64,000 nucleotides of DNA from Bacteroidota bacterium (GTDB lineage: Bacteria; Bacteroidota; Ignavibacteria; Kapaibacteriales; UBA2268): positions 1 to 64,000 of the forward strand of contig SCSM01000029.1 of NCBI GenBank assembly GCA_004322215.1. The letters run 5' to 3'. Shown here in pieces: positions 18,706 to 27,039 of this stretch; the stretch's first letter is position 1, and every line of letters starts with the position of its first letter. The position numbers and the translations under genes were made by a program. The notes below the pieces were generated by a model that worked only from the letters and a program-made list of their open reading frames with translations, ran no database searches and had not been told where the DNA came from.

Positions 18706-19914
18706 TTAAAATTGATAATATATACCATACACCAAATTCAATTTCTGTGAATTAGCTTTTTTACCATCTACTGCCGTATAGAAAAGGTTATTATATTCAA
18801 CTCCCGCTTCCAAAAAGAAATTATGATTGAACTGATACATCAATCCGCTCATAACTCGTAAAACCAAACCAGATGGATTATAGCCGAATGTTAGTTTTCC
18901 ATTAGGTTGCAAAACCTCATTTTCCTTTGATGTAATCATAAGAGTTATTGAGGGAGTAAGAAAATCTTTCTGAACATCACTGATAATCTTATCATTATTA
19001 TTAGTATAATCAATTGTATCGGGAAGAAAAATTCTTTGAACAAATATTTCTTTTCGTATTTCCGCTCCGATAGATAAATATTTTGAGAATTTATAATATA
19101 TAGAAACTGAACCGTTATTTAAAAATTTAGGGTTATCGTTTGAAGGAGGACTGGAAGGGAAAAACAAGCTTTGAGAACCTGATATACCAATAATCAAATT
19201 TAGTGGTAGTTTTATGTAATCAGAATTTGAGTAGCTTTGTTTTATATGAGATAGATTATTATCTATTATTGAAGTATTTGAAATACTATTTAAATTTATA
19301 GATACTGGTTGCAGTAGGCAATAATGTAAATCAACTGGTTTTAGCAAATCATTGTTTGTGGGATAACTTTTATTATTCTTAATAGATTGCACACTTGAAA
19401 GTATTGAAGATTCAGTATCAATATTATTTGAAATTTGGTTATTGTAGTATTTATCATTTCTGTTATAATTGGCAGATGTTTTTAGTTTATTAGATGGTTG
19501 TTTTATTTCAACATTGGTAATAATAGGTTTAGTATTTTCAATTTTAGTATAATGACTTGCAAAACCTTTGTTATAACCAGGTTTAAGAACTAAGAAATAT
19601 ACAAGGGATAAAATTAATCCAGTACATAATACTCCCAATGAGAAGTAACCAATATTTTTCTTCTTATCTTTTGAAATATCATCCTTTTTCTTAGGAAAAA
19701 TTGTATTTGAGACTGTCTTATAAATATTGTCTCTCAAATGCTGTGGAGGTTCAAAATTTGATGCATTTTCATTTAAAGTAGTTCTAACCATAAGGTAGTA
19801 TCTTATATCATTCCTCATTGCTTCATTTGAAGCAAGCTCAAGGAAAAATTCTTCTTCATTTTCACTTGGTAATGTACCATTAATATAATCCAAAATTCTA
19901 TAATCATTATTCAT
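18706..19914 (-). CDS. Membrane anti-sigma-like protein with C-terminal barrel-like domain
   Basis: A 402-residue protein encoded just after the ECF sigma gene. Residues 1-75 are a charged helical domain (ILDYINGTLPSENEEEFFLE) with the DYINGTLP-type opening common in anti-sigma factors, but it lacks the HxxxCxxC zinc motif. One transmembrane helix follows at about 101-123 (LGVLCTGLILSLVYFLV). Then comes an Asn/Ser-rich linker of about 110 residues. From about 240 the chain has amphipathic strands like porin-family proteins (VSIYYKFSKYLSIGAEIRKE) and ends in LVYGIYYQF. Joining an inner-membrane anti-sigma head to a barrel-like tail is unusual. The neighbour context supports regulation of the sigma factor. 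Confidence 0.7.
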   Translation of the reverse strand: MNNDYRILDYINGTLPSENEEEFFLELASNEAMRNDIRYYLMVRTTLNENASNFEPPQHLRDNIYKTVSNTIFPKKKDDISKDKKKNIGYFSLGVLCTGLILSLVYFLVLKPGYNKGFASHYTKIENTKPIITNVEIKQPSNKLKTSANYNRNDKYYNNQISNNIDTESSILSSVQSIKNNKSYPTNNDLLKPVDLHYCLLQPVSINLNSISNTSIIDNNLSHIKQSYSNSDYIKLPLNLIIGISGSQSLFFPSSPPSNDNPKFLNNGSVSIYYKFSKYLSIGAEIRKEIFVQRIFLPDTIDYTNNNDKIISDVQKDFLTPSITLMITSKENEVLQPNGKLTFGYNPSGLVLRVMSGLMYQFNHNFFLEAGVEYNNLFYTAVDGKKANSQKLNLVYGIYYQF

Positions 19915-19936
19915 ACTATTTACCTATTTTTGATTA

Positions 19937-20515
19937 TTATTCTTTAATTTTCTTTTCAGGTTCCAAATCGTTTATATAAGGTTCGAGTATTTCCCTCAAA
20001 GCATTATGAGCCCTGAAAAGCCTTGTTCTAACACCTTCCTGTGTTATATTGCAAATCTTAGATATTTCTTCAAAAGATAATCCATCAAATTCTCTCAGTA
20101 TAAATACTTCTTTATACTTTAAATCGAGTAAGGATAATGCTTTTTGAATTAATTCAAAAAGATTGTTTTTCTCAGCTTGATTTCTTTCATCAACAATAAG
20201 ATAATTTTTATCTATTGGAATATTTATTTTACGGTCTCTGATTTGTTTCAGACATAGATTACGGGCAATTGAAATGAGAAATGCGGGGATACTTTCTATA
20301 TCTGATTCATTTCTAACCTTGGAAAAAAATCCTATGAATACTTCCTGGAACACATCTTCTGCTATAAATCTATTTTTCAATATTCCCTGACAATAGGAAT
20401 AAACAAGTTTTGAATATCTTGAATAAATCTCATCAAATGCAAAACGAAATGATTTCTCATCTTCAGTTATGAGCTTTAATAATTCATTGTCAGTATAATT
20501 ACTTCCTTTGTTCAT
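19937..20515 (-). CDS. ECF-family RNA polymerase sigma factor
   Basis: A 192-residue sigma-70 family protein of ECF size. Region 2 is visible at about residues 25-95 (YSKLVYSYCQGILKNRFIAE, then DVFQEVFIGFF). Region 4 with its helix-turn-helix is at about 130-180 (YKEVFILREFDGLSFEEIS, then CNITQEGVRTRLFRAHNAL). There is no region 3, as expected for ECF factors. It directs polymerase to a specific promoter set. The anti-sigma-like gene begins 22 nt after it on the same strand, the usual pairing, and the following - strand genes are the likely targets or co-transcribed genes. Confidence 0.92.
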   Translation of the reverse strand: MNKGSNYTDNELLKLITEDEKSFRFAFDEIYSRYSKLVYSYCQGILKNRFIAEDVFQEVFIGFFSKVRNESDIESIPAFLISIARNLCLKQIRDRKINIPIDKNYLIVDERNQAEKNNLFELIQKALSLLDLKYKEVFILREFDGLSFEEISKICNITQEGVRTRLFRAHNALREILEPYINDLEPEKKIKE

Positions 20516-20656
20516 ATCCCAATTTAAAAAGTTTTATTAGGATAATGTACCATAAATCGAAATTTTGTTTCAGAATTTTAGAAATCTTTTATAACTGATT
20601 GTTTAAAATAAATAAAACCCAGTTCAAATTTTAGATTATTAGATATTATCGTTTAA

Positions 20657-20752
20657 CAAATCTCCGGACACTAAAGCAGAGCTGCTTTCCAAAAGTATGT
20701 CAATATAGCCCAAACAGAAGTATTAGATGCTATTAGAAAAATGTGTGATTAA
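20657..20752 (+). pseudogene. Relic of tyrosine recombinase C-terminus
   Basis: This 96-nt stretch aligns without gaps to the last 31 codons plus stop of the integrase at 11725-12975. It reads QISGH, a stop (TAA for the Lys codon), then SRAAFQKYVNIAQTEVLDAI and RKMCD. The box-III His and nucleophile Tyr are kept, but the stop and the missing upstream portion make it non-functional. Similarity begins abruptly at CAAATCTC and stops soon after the TAA. It lies on the same strand as the intact integrase. Together they bracket the - strand protease group. Confidence 0.85.
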
Positions 20753-20830
20753 ATTAATATTTGGAATTATTCAACATTTTTCGTAAATAAAAAAGTGAAT
20801 TGTTTCTTTTTATTTACAAGTAAAGAGGAT

Positions 20831-20866
20831 ATTTACATATATGTAAATATCCTGTTAAGGAATATA
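20831..20866 (+). promoter_or_regulatory. Palindromic element copy A (ATTTACATATATGTAAAT-N10-GGAATATA)
   Basis: A perfect 18-bp palindrome at 20831-20848 is followed after 10 nt by GGAATATA at 20859-20866. It lies 69 nt before the degraded ORF at 20935 and upstream of the histidine kinase gene. The same composite element occurs at five further places with identical spacing. It is a likely operator or promoter. Confidence 0.65.
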
Positions 20867-20934
20867 GTTATTTTTTATTTAAGAAATATGAATTCATTTT
20901 ACCGAAAAAATAATGATTTTACTATGGTGAAAAA

Positions 20935-21300
20935 TTGAAATTAAATTGGGAATTTTTTATTAGAATTGCATTTGGCTTTAAGGAAAATAAAGGAAGGGAA
21001 ATCAGCATGGGTGGCGATCCGGCAGGGATGGCAAACAATGAATATTTCAACAACAGACATTTTTATGATATTGCTGTTACAACAGGATATGCAATGCAAA
21101 TTCTAAACCAGGATGTAAAAACAGGAAAGTTGCAGTGTCAAACGACACTATTACTTTGCTTGACAGTTCCATTTTTCAAATATTAAATTTAATAACAGTC
21201 AGGGACATCGAGAATATAATTGACTCTTACAAGACATAAGTTTTTGAGAGATTTTTCAAGTATGATGGAACAGTTTTATCAAGGAAATGAATTAGAATAA
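20935..21300 (+). pseudogene. Small decayed ORF with two apparent frameshifts, family unknown
   Basis: The first reading frame (20935 to about 21128) reads as ordinary protein, including ISMGGDPAGMANNEYFNNRH. It then degrades into QCQTTLLLC. The sense-like reading continues in another frame (about 21129-21225, VAVSNDTITLLDSSIFQILN) and returns to the first frame at about 21226 (LTRHKFLRDFSSMMEQFYQG, then stop at 21298-21300). Two compensating indels would restore a protein of about 121 residues. I do not recognise the family. It could be a true pseudogene, a sequencing error pair, or a remnant of a sensor domain upstream of the kinase. Confidence 0.45.
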
Positions 21301-21351
21301 TTATTTAATTATCAATGATGTTTTTTTATTATTGTTTTTCCAATTAAAGTT

Positions 21352-23799
21352 ATGTCAAAAAAAGAACAAAACAATACATCAACCGACTATCAATACAAAG
21401 CACTATTCGATAACTCAACTATCGGACTATACAGGACTACGCCTGATGGGAAAATCATCCTCGCAAATCATGCAATGGTCAAAATGCTTGGATATAATTC
21501 ATTTTATGAACTTGCTCAGCGTGATTTGGAAAAGAACGGATTCGAACCTTCTTATCCGAGAGAGCATTTCAAAAAAACCATTTCAGAGTACGGAGAGGTA
21601 AAAGGGCTTGAATCAGCATGGAAACGTAAAGATGGTTCTGTTTTGTTTGTCAGAGAAAGTGCAAAATCCGTAAAGAATAAACAAGATGAAATCTTATACT
21701 ATGAGGGTTCGGTAGAGGATATTACCGATAAAAAAATAATAGAAAATCAAATTCAGGAAAGTGAAGAAAAATATCACCAGCTTTACTCATCAATGAATCA
21801 GGGATTGGCTCTCCACGAGATAATATTTGATAATGATGGTAAACCTGTTGATTATGTTTTCCTCGATATTAATGACTCATTCACAGAATTGACCGGGCTT
21901 TCAAGAGAAATGGTTATTGGTAAAACAGTCAAAGAAGTAATCCCTGAAATAGAAGAATTCTGGATACAAAGATATGCAGATGTCGTTCTTACAGGTAATC
22001 CTACACAATTCGAGGATTTTTCTAAACCTTTAGACAGACATTTCTATGTTTCTGCATACAGGACAAAACCAAAACAATTTGCAGTACTAATAGAAAATAT
22101 AACGGAAAGAAAAAAGACTGAGATTTATATAAAAAATCTTAACCGTGTTTTGATGGCAATTCGTAGTATAAATCAATTAATTGTTAAAGAAACTGAAAAA
22201 CGATTATTAATTAAGAAGGCATGCGAGATGCTTGTTCAGTCAGGCGGTTATAGGTATGCTTTCATCATTTTGGTCGACAGTTCAAAACAATTGGAATTAT
22301 TCGCAGAATGTAATCTCGATAGTCAATTTGCTCAATTAATAGCTGAAATTAAAAGTGGGAAATTTCCGAATTGTTATGTTGAATTATGGAACAGTTCTGA
22401 TAAAATCAGTGTGTATAATCCCAAGACACATTGTAATGATTGTGCCATTGCAGGATTCCCGAATGAAGATATTGTAAAATTTTTAGTAGGCAAATTAGAA
22501 AATGATGATAAAATTTATGGATTCATTAATCTCGCAGTCAAGCCGGACTTTATCGAGCCGGAAGAGAATTATAAAGTATTTGAAGAAGTAGTAGGTGATA
22601 TTTCCTTTGCACTTCATGCCATTGAACTAAGGCAAAAACGTGATAAAGCAGAAAGAGATTTGATAGAAGCAAAAGAAAAGGCAGAGGAAATGAATAAATT
22701 GAAATCAAATTTCCTCGCAAACATGAGCCACGAACTGAGAACACCGATGGGAGGAATAATTGGATTTACAAGAATAATCAAGGATAATTATAAAGATGAC
22801 GACCTGCAGGAACTTGCTGCTTTAATACTTCAGAGCGGTTCGAGGTTAATGGAAACACTTAATCTGATACTCGATATATCTAGAATCGAAGCAGGCAAAT
22901 TGTATGAGGAATACAGTGAATTTGATATAATAAACACTACAAAAGATGTTATTGAAAGATACAGAGAAGAGGCAAATGAAAAGAATTTATTCATTAATAC
23001 TAAATTTAAAACCGGTTCAATAAGATTTGTTAACGATGAGAGATTATTGTACCAGTCAGTAAATAACTTAATCAGTAATGCTATTAAATTCACTAACACA
23101 GGTGGTATAACTATTGAAATTTTCGAGGAAAAAGAGCAAGACAAAGAATTTGCAATTATCAAAGTAAATGACACGGGTATAGGCATACCCGAATCCAAAT
23201 TGAATTTGATATGGGAAGAATTCCGCCAGGCAAGTGAAGGATTAAACCGTTCTTACGAAGGTACAGGTTTGGGATTGACAGTAACAAAAATGTTCGTTGA
23301 AAAAATGAGCGGAGAAATAACAGTCGAAAGTATTGTTGACAAAGGTTCGACATTTACAATCAAAATACCGATTCAGGAACAAACAGCAATCATTCAAAAA
23401 CAAATACCTGAAGCAGAACAAATAGCGAAACCATATATATTATCAGTCGAAGATGATTTTGGAAGCAGAAATTTAGTTAAAAGAATTTTGAGAGATATTT
23501 TCAATGTTGATTTGGCAACGAATGGACCCGATGCACTGGACTTAATAACTCAAAAGCATTATGATGCAATCTTAATGGATATTAATCTGGGAAGAGGAAT
23601 GAGCGGATTGGATGTGGCACAGGAAATAAAGAAACTACCGGAATACAACAAAACACCAATAATTGCACTTACAGCTTATGCTATGGCAGGCGACAAGGAA
23701 AGATTCCTAGCTAACGGATGTACACATTATATATCGAAACCATTTAAAACAGAAGAATTGGTTGTTTTGTTGAGGAGTATGGTTGATGGAAACAAATAG
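21352..23799 (+). CDS. Hybrid sensor histidine kinase (PAS-PAS-GAF-HisKA-HATPase-REC)
   Basis: An 815-residue cytosolic hybrid kinase; no transmembrane segment is seen. Domains in order: PAS at about 20-130 (YKALFDNSTIGLYRTTPDGK), PAS at about 140-255 and a GAF-like domain at about 280-425 (CEMLVQSGGYRYAFIILVDS). HisKA follows with phospho-acceptor His460 (NMSHELRTPMGG), then HATPase with N box NLISNAIKFT and G boxes NDTGIGIP and GTGLGLTV. The chain ends in a receiver domain with Asp743 (AILMDINLG) and a conserved Lys in SKPFKTEE. It senses an internal signal and passes phosphate to its own receiver; the next partner is not encoded adjacent. It lies downstream of element copy A. Confidence 0.95.
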   Translation: MSKKEQNNTSTDYQYKALFDNSTIGLYRTTPDGKIILANHAMVKMLGYNSFYELAQRDLEKNGFEPSYPREHFKKTISEYGEVKGLESAWKRKDGSVLFVRESAKSVKNKQDEILYYEGSVEDITDKKIIENQIQESEEKYHQLYSSMNQGLALHEIIFDNDGKPVDYVFLDINDSFTELTGLSREMVIGKTVKEVIPEIEEFWIQRYADVVLTGNPTQFEDFSKPLDRHFYVSAYRTKPKQFAVLIENITERKKTEIYIKNLNRVLMAIRSINQLIVKETEKRLLIKKACEMLVQSGGYRYAFIILVDSSKQLELFAECNLDSQFAQLIAEIKSGKFPNCYVELWNSSDKISVYNPKTHCNDCAIAGFPNEDIVKFLVGKLENDDKIYGFINLAVKPDFIEPEENYKVFEEVVGDISFALHAIELRQKRDKAERDLIEAKEKAEEMNKLKSNFLANMSHELRTPMGGIIGFTRIIKDNYKDDDLQELAALILQSGSRLMETLNLILDISRIEAGKLYEEYSEFDIINTTKDVIERYREEANEKNLFINTKFKTGSIRFVNDERLLYQSVNNLISNAIKFTNTGGITIEIFEEKEQDKEFAIIKVNDTGIGIPESKLNLIWEEFRQASEGLNRSYEGTGLGLTVTKMFVEKMSGEITVESIVDKGSTFTIKIPIQEQTAIIQKQIPEAEQIAKPYILSVEDDFGSRNLVKRILRDIFNVDLATNGPDALDLITQKHYDAILMDINLGRGMSGLDVAQEIKKLPEYNKTPIIALTAYAMAGDKERFLANGCTHYISKPFKTEELVVLLRSMVDGNK

Positions 23800-23892
23800 C
23801 AAAATATTAAATGAATATAATTTTGTTATAATTAAATTATTTAGTATGTTTTCACTTAGTAACGAATCGTTGTTAAAGATACAATTTCGGAC

Positions 23893-23928
23893 ATTTACAT
23901 ATATGTAAATGTCCTATTAAGGAATATA
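23893..23928 (+). promoter_or_regulatory. Palindromic element copy B, upstream of the helix-turn-helix gene
   Basis: ATTTACATATATGTAAAT at 23893-23910, 10 nt, then GGAATATA at 23921-23928. The downstream ATG at 23959 is only 31 nt away, the closest of all copies, which fits autoregulation of the DNA-binding protein encoded there. Confidence 0.7.
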
Positions 23929-23958
23929 GATTGTTATTAGAAAATATTTTGGTATAAA

Positions 23959-24498
23959 ATGAATATTGGGATAAGAATTAAACTCTTTATTCAGACTTGT
24001 TATCAGTCTCAATTATTTTTTGCTAAGCTCGTTAATTTAGACCCTACTTATTTGAATAGAATAATAAATAACCGACTAAATCCTGGTGTGGATATATTAT
24101 CTAGATTCAACAGTGCAGGTGTTTCTCTTGATTGGTTATTGAATGGGAGTGGTTCTATGTATTCGACTAATTCCCTAGGAGAGAAGTTAAAGAATATGGT
24201 TTCTGATTCCAGTAATATTACTCAAAATACAACAAATAAAAGAGTGATAAGTTGGATTAGTGAAAATTATGATAATCTTGAAAATTTCTGTAATATTTTT
24301 AAAATTGATTTACAAAAAAGTCATAGTATAATTTATGAATCAGCGATGCCTGATTCAGAATATCTTGAGATACTTAATGAGGCAGGATGTAATATTAAAT
24401 GGCTGCATACAGGTCAGGGTTCACGTTTTGAAAATAATCCTGCCGGAACAATACTAAAAATGAAGAATAAAAATTTTCAGTCTACAATTAAATCTTAA
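23959..24498 (+). CDS. CI-like helix-turn-helix protein with internal duplication
   Basis: A 179-residue small DNA-binding protein. Residues about 5-70 match the phage CI repressor/XRE-type pattern: helix QSQLFFAKLVNLDPTYLNRI followed by GVSLDWLLNGSGSMY. The second half (about 95-170) repeats this layout in weaker form and ends GCNIKWLHTGQGSRF, so the gene looks like a fused tandem duplication. There is no peptidase or dimerisation tail like that of lambda CI. Its leader carries a perfect palindromic element, so it is a plausible regulator of those elements; this is inference from position only. It is followed 51 nt later by the TPR gene. Confidence 0.75.
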   Translation: MNIGIRIKLFIQTCYQSQLFFAKLVNLDPTYLNRIINNRLNPGVDILSRFNSAGVSLDWLLNGSGSMYSTNSLGEKLKNMVSDSSNITQNTTNKRVISWISENYDNLENFCNIFKIDLQKSHSIIYESAMPDSEYLEILNEAGCNIKWLHTGQGSRFENNPAGTILKMKNKNFQSTIKS

Positions 24499-24549
24499 TG
24501 TGTAATAATAAAAATGAAAAAATATACTACTCCAAAAGGAGATAAAAGA

Positions 24550-26148
24550 ATGAAAACAATATATATAATAATAATTTTTGCAATTTTTAATTATCTGTTG
24601 TTACCTGCTGAAGATAATGAACAGGAATTAATCAATATTCTACCTCAAAAGCAAGGAATAGAAAGAATAGAATGTCTTAATAAAATATCCAAAATCATAA
24701 GGGAAGATAAGCCACAAGAAGCAAGAAAATATATTTATGAATCTTTAAAATTAAGTAAGGGAATCGGGTACTTTCAAGGTGAAGGGCAAGCATTATTAAA
24801 TCTTGGAGTAACTGAATCAGTTTTAGGAGATAACAAAAAAGCTGAAGTAACTTTTAATCAAGCATTAAAAATTTATAAAAATCATTCTGATAAATTAGGA
24901 ATAATAAAATCAAAAATTGATTTAGGACATGTTCAAACTTTATCCGGAAATTATAAAGATGCACTATTTAACCTGATACAATCCTATAATATGAGTAAAG
25001 AATTTAATTATAATAATGAACTTGCATCTGCCAGTCTTGGTTTGGGGTATATTTATGATGATATGTGTGATTATAACAAGGCTTTAGATTATCTAAATAT
25101 TTCAGTAAATATTCAGAAAAAAATAGGTAATAGAAAGGATTTAATTAAAACATTAAATATAATTGGTGTTATATATTATAATATAAAATATTACGAGAAA
25201 TCACTTTCATCATACAAAGAAGCTCTTAATTACATTGATACAAATAACAATATTAGTTTACTTGAAAAAATTTATAATAATATTGGATTGATCTATTCTG
25301 AACAAGGTAATCATCTAACAGCTATACAATATTATATTAAAAGTAAAACATTATTGGAACAAATTCAGGATTCAATTGGAATAGCGGTTTGTAACATAAA
25401 TATTGGAAATGAATACTCTCAAATGGGTGATAATAATAAAGCAGTAGAACTATTAAATATGTCAATCGAATTATTGAAAAGAAAAGATTCGCCTTGTGAT
25501 TTAGTTTCTGCATATTTGTTAAGATGTAATATTTTTATAAGAAATAAGTATCCTGAAAAGTCAAGACCGGATTTGTTAAAAGCACTTTGTATTTCCCAAA
25601 AACTTGATTTGACTAATGAACAGAGAAATGCTTATTATTTACTGACTGAATCATACATTTTATTAAACAAAAAATCCTTAGCATCTCAAACTTTCCAAAA
25701 ATATAAAAATGTAAATGACTCATTATTGATTGTCGAAAAATCAAAATCCTTAAATATAACAAATGCTAAAATTGCTGCAATCACAAAAATAGAAAAATTA
25801 AATTCAGACTTGAAGATTGAAAGAGAAAAATTTGCTAAATTAATACTTATTATATTCTCAATATTAATTTTGTCTATAATCACAGTTTTATTCTACATAA
25901 TTAGAAAAAGAATAGTTTCTAAATTGTATCAAAAGGAACAACAATTGGACTATATAAAAGTTACACATAAAAACCTACATGAATCCTTTTCTTCTGAAGT
26001 AAAAGATAAAATGTATGTACTTGGTAATTTCATTCTTGAATCAAAAGAAAATAATAATTATAGACAACTTAAATCTTCTTATGATGATGTATCGCACATA
26101 ATAACGGAAACATTGGTTAAATATAATGTAGATTTTAATTCAAATTAA
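24550..26148 (+). CDS. TPR-repeat membrane protein, kinase-sensor-like
   Basis: I start at ATG 24550 (532 residues) because AAAAGGAG lies 8 nt upstream and a signal peptide (MKTIYIIIIFAIFNYLLLPA) follows; an upstream ATG at 24514 is in frame. Residues about 40-380 are tetratricopeptide repeats (ALLNLGVTESVLGDNKKAEV, NNIGLIYSEQGNHLTAIQYY). A transmembrane helix follows at about 430-455 (LILIIFSILILSIITVLFY), then about 80 cytosolic residues of coiled helix. The architecture is that of Bacteroidetes TPR sensor kinases, but no HATPase domain follows, so it is either a truncated sensor or a membrane scaffold. It sits in a unit with the helix-turn-helix gene. Confidence 0.8.
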   Translation: MKTIYIIIIFAIFNYLLLPAEDNEQELINILPQKQGIERIECLNKISKIIREDKPQEARKYIYESLKLSKGIGYFQGEGQALLNLGVTESVLGDNKKAEVTFNQALKIYKNHSDKLGIIKSKIDLGHVQTLSGNYKDALFNLIQSYNMSKEFNYNNELASASLGLGYIYDDMCDYNKALDYLNISVNIQKKIGNRKDLIKTLNIIGVIYYNIKYYEKSLSSYKEALNYIDTNNNISLLEKIYNNIGLIYSEQGNHLTAIQYYIKSKTLLEQIQDSIGIAVCNINIGNEYSQMGDNNKAVELLNMSIELLKRKDSPCDLVSAYLLRCNIFIRNKYPEKSRPDLLKALCISQKLDLTNEQRNAYYLLTESYILLNKKSLASQTFQKYKNVNDSLLIVEKSKSLNITNAKIAAITKIEKLNSDLKIEREKFAKLILIIFSILILSIITVLFYIIRKRIVSKLYQKEQQLDYIKVTHKNLHESFSSEVKDKMYVLGNFILESKENNNYRQLKSSYDDVSHIITETLVKYNVDFNSN

Positions 26149-26163
26149 TGAAAGGATTTTTTT

Positions 26164-26433
26164 ATGGCAGAGTACCCCTCAAATTATCGTTATCAAGCAT
26201 CAAACAGAACCCTGCATTGGGATGCCGTAGATGGTGCCGAGGAATATCAGATTGAATTTACAACCGATCCTCAGATGAGTGGCTGGCAATTAGCATATTC
26301 AGGGGGTATTGATACTGTTTGTTCTTTTATGCAGTCTCCTGGGATATATTCATTACATGGTAGAGTTAGAAAAGGTGGTCCTTGGGATATTTACGGTCCA
26401 ATAGAATTTGTTGAAGTATTAATTGAACCTTGA
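26164..26433 (+). CDS. Small stand-alone fibronectin-type beta-sandwich protein
   Basis: An 89-residue protein preceded by AAAGGA at 26151-26156. The pattern NRTLHWDAVDGAEEYQIEFT, the later LHGRVRKGGPWDIYGP and the end FVEVLIEP are those of a single fibronectin type III-like domain. There is no signal peptide, transmembrane segment or sorting tail, so it would remain in the cytosol unless exported otherwise. It lies 15 nt after the TPR gene, so it is probably co-transcribed with it. Partner unknown. Confidence 0.7.
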   Translation: MAEYPSNYRYQASNRTLHWDAVDGAEEYQIEFTTDPQMSGWQLAYSGGIDTVCSFMQSPGIYSLHGRVRKGGPWDIYGPIEFVEVLIEP

Positions 26434-26452
26434 TTGCACAATTCTTTTTATT

Positions 26453-26485
26453 AAGCCGGTTTGAAATTAAAAAGAAACTGGCTTT
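26453..26485 (+). terminator. Hairpin after the small fibronectin-like gene
   Basis: AAGCCGGTTT pairs with AAACTGGCTT across a 12-nt loop, with one G-U pair. It lies 19 nt after the stop codon. No long T-run follows, so termination strength is uncertain, but the position fits the end of the unit 23959-26433. Confidence 0.5.
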
Positions 26486-26585
26486 GGCTCAATGTTTTCA
26501 ATTCAATGTAGATAAGATATTGTTTCCCTAATCTTGTCTTCATTTATATTTTATTAAGCAAGAGGAAAAAATTACTTAAAATTCC

Positions 26586-26621
26586 ATTTACATATATGTA
26601 AATATTCCAAGTAGGAATATA
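26586..26621 (+). promoter_or_regulatory. Palindromic element copy C
   Basis: ATTTACATATATGTAAAT at 26586-26603, 10 nt, GGAATATA at 26614-26621. It lies 311 nt before copy D and forms with it a module that recurs at 60.5-60.8 kb. Confidence 0.65.
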
Positions 26622-26896
26622 TATTAAAATTTGAATGCTAAAATTCCTCAGTATATTGTCTGTTAATAAAAACTTCTTATTATTTGTTAAAGTGATAAAA
26701 AATCTCTTTTCCCAAATTATTTATTAATATCACCGTGAACATAGTCCTGCTCACAATAACCGAGGCACAATCACCTAAACTTGAAATACAAAAAAAAATA
26801 TATATTACATTTTGGAAAAAAAACATTTGGATATATTATTCTTTTTCAGTAACTAATAATCAGTATTGTTCCTTTGCATTATATTATTAAATAGGC

Positions 26897-26932
26897 ATTT
26901 ACATATATGTAAATGTCCCAAATAGGAATATA
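26897..26932 (+). promoter_or_regulatory. Palindromic element copy D, upstream of a large secreted protein
   Basis: ATTTACATATATGTAAAT at 26897-26914, 10 nt, GGAATATA at 26925-26932; the next start codon is 108 nt further on at 27040. The flank TGTCC after the palindrome is shared with copies B and the one at 60796. Confidence 0.65.
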
Positions 26933-27039
26933 GTTGTGAAATTGATAGGATAAATTAGGTTTTTATTATTATTAATTTATCCCAAATACCAAATAAAGAA
27001 ACAATTAATAGTCAACATAAATAACAATATAGGTGTAAC

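Larger units (their letters stand above)
26586..26932 (+). repeat. Duplicated intergenic module, copy 1 (with a possible 51-codon ORF)
   Basis: The 606-nt spacer before 27040 contains this module: two palindromic elements in direct orientation and, between them, sequence resembling 60523-60795 (CACAATA, CATTTGGA, AGTA and CTTTG blocks in the same order). A GTG-started reading frame at 26735-26890 (VNIVLLTITEAQSPKLEIQK...) lies inside. In the other copy the matching stretch reads WNKDLITIVEVIPQSEGK and then stops, so a decayed coding sequence is possible. No other gene is visible in the spacer. Confidence 0.5.

Noticed and set aside
24550-26148. Complete TPR sensor histidine kinase
   Set aside because: After the transmembrane helix only about 80 helical residues remain; the N, G1 and G2 boxes of a HATPase domain are absent.
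26735-26890. Expressed 51-codon gene inside the duplicated module
   Set aside because: It uses GTG without a clear ribosome site, and the second module copy is interrupted after 18 codons; kept only as a note in the module entry.
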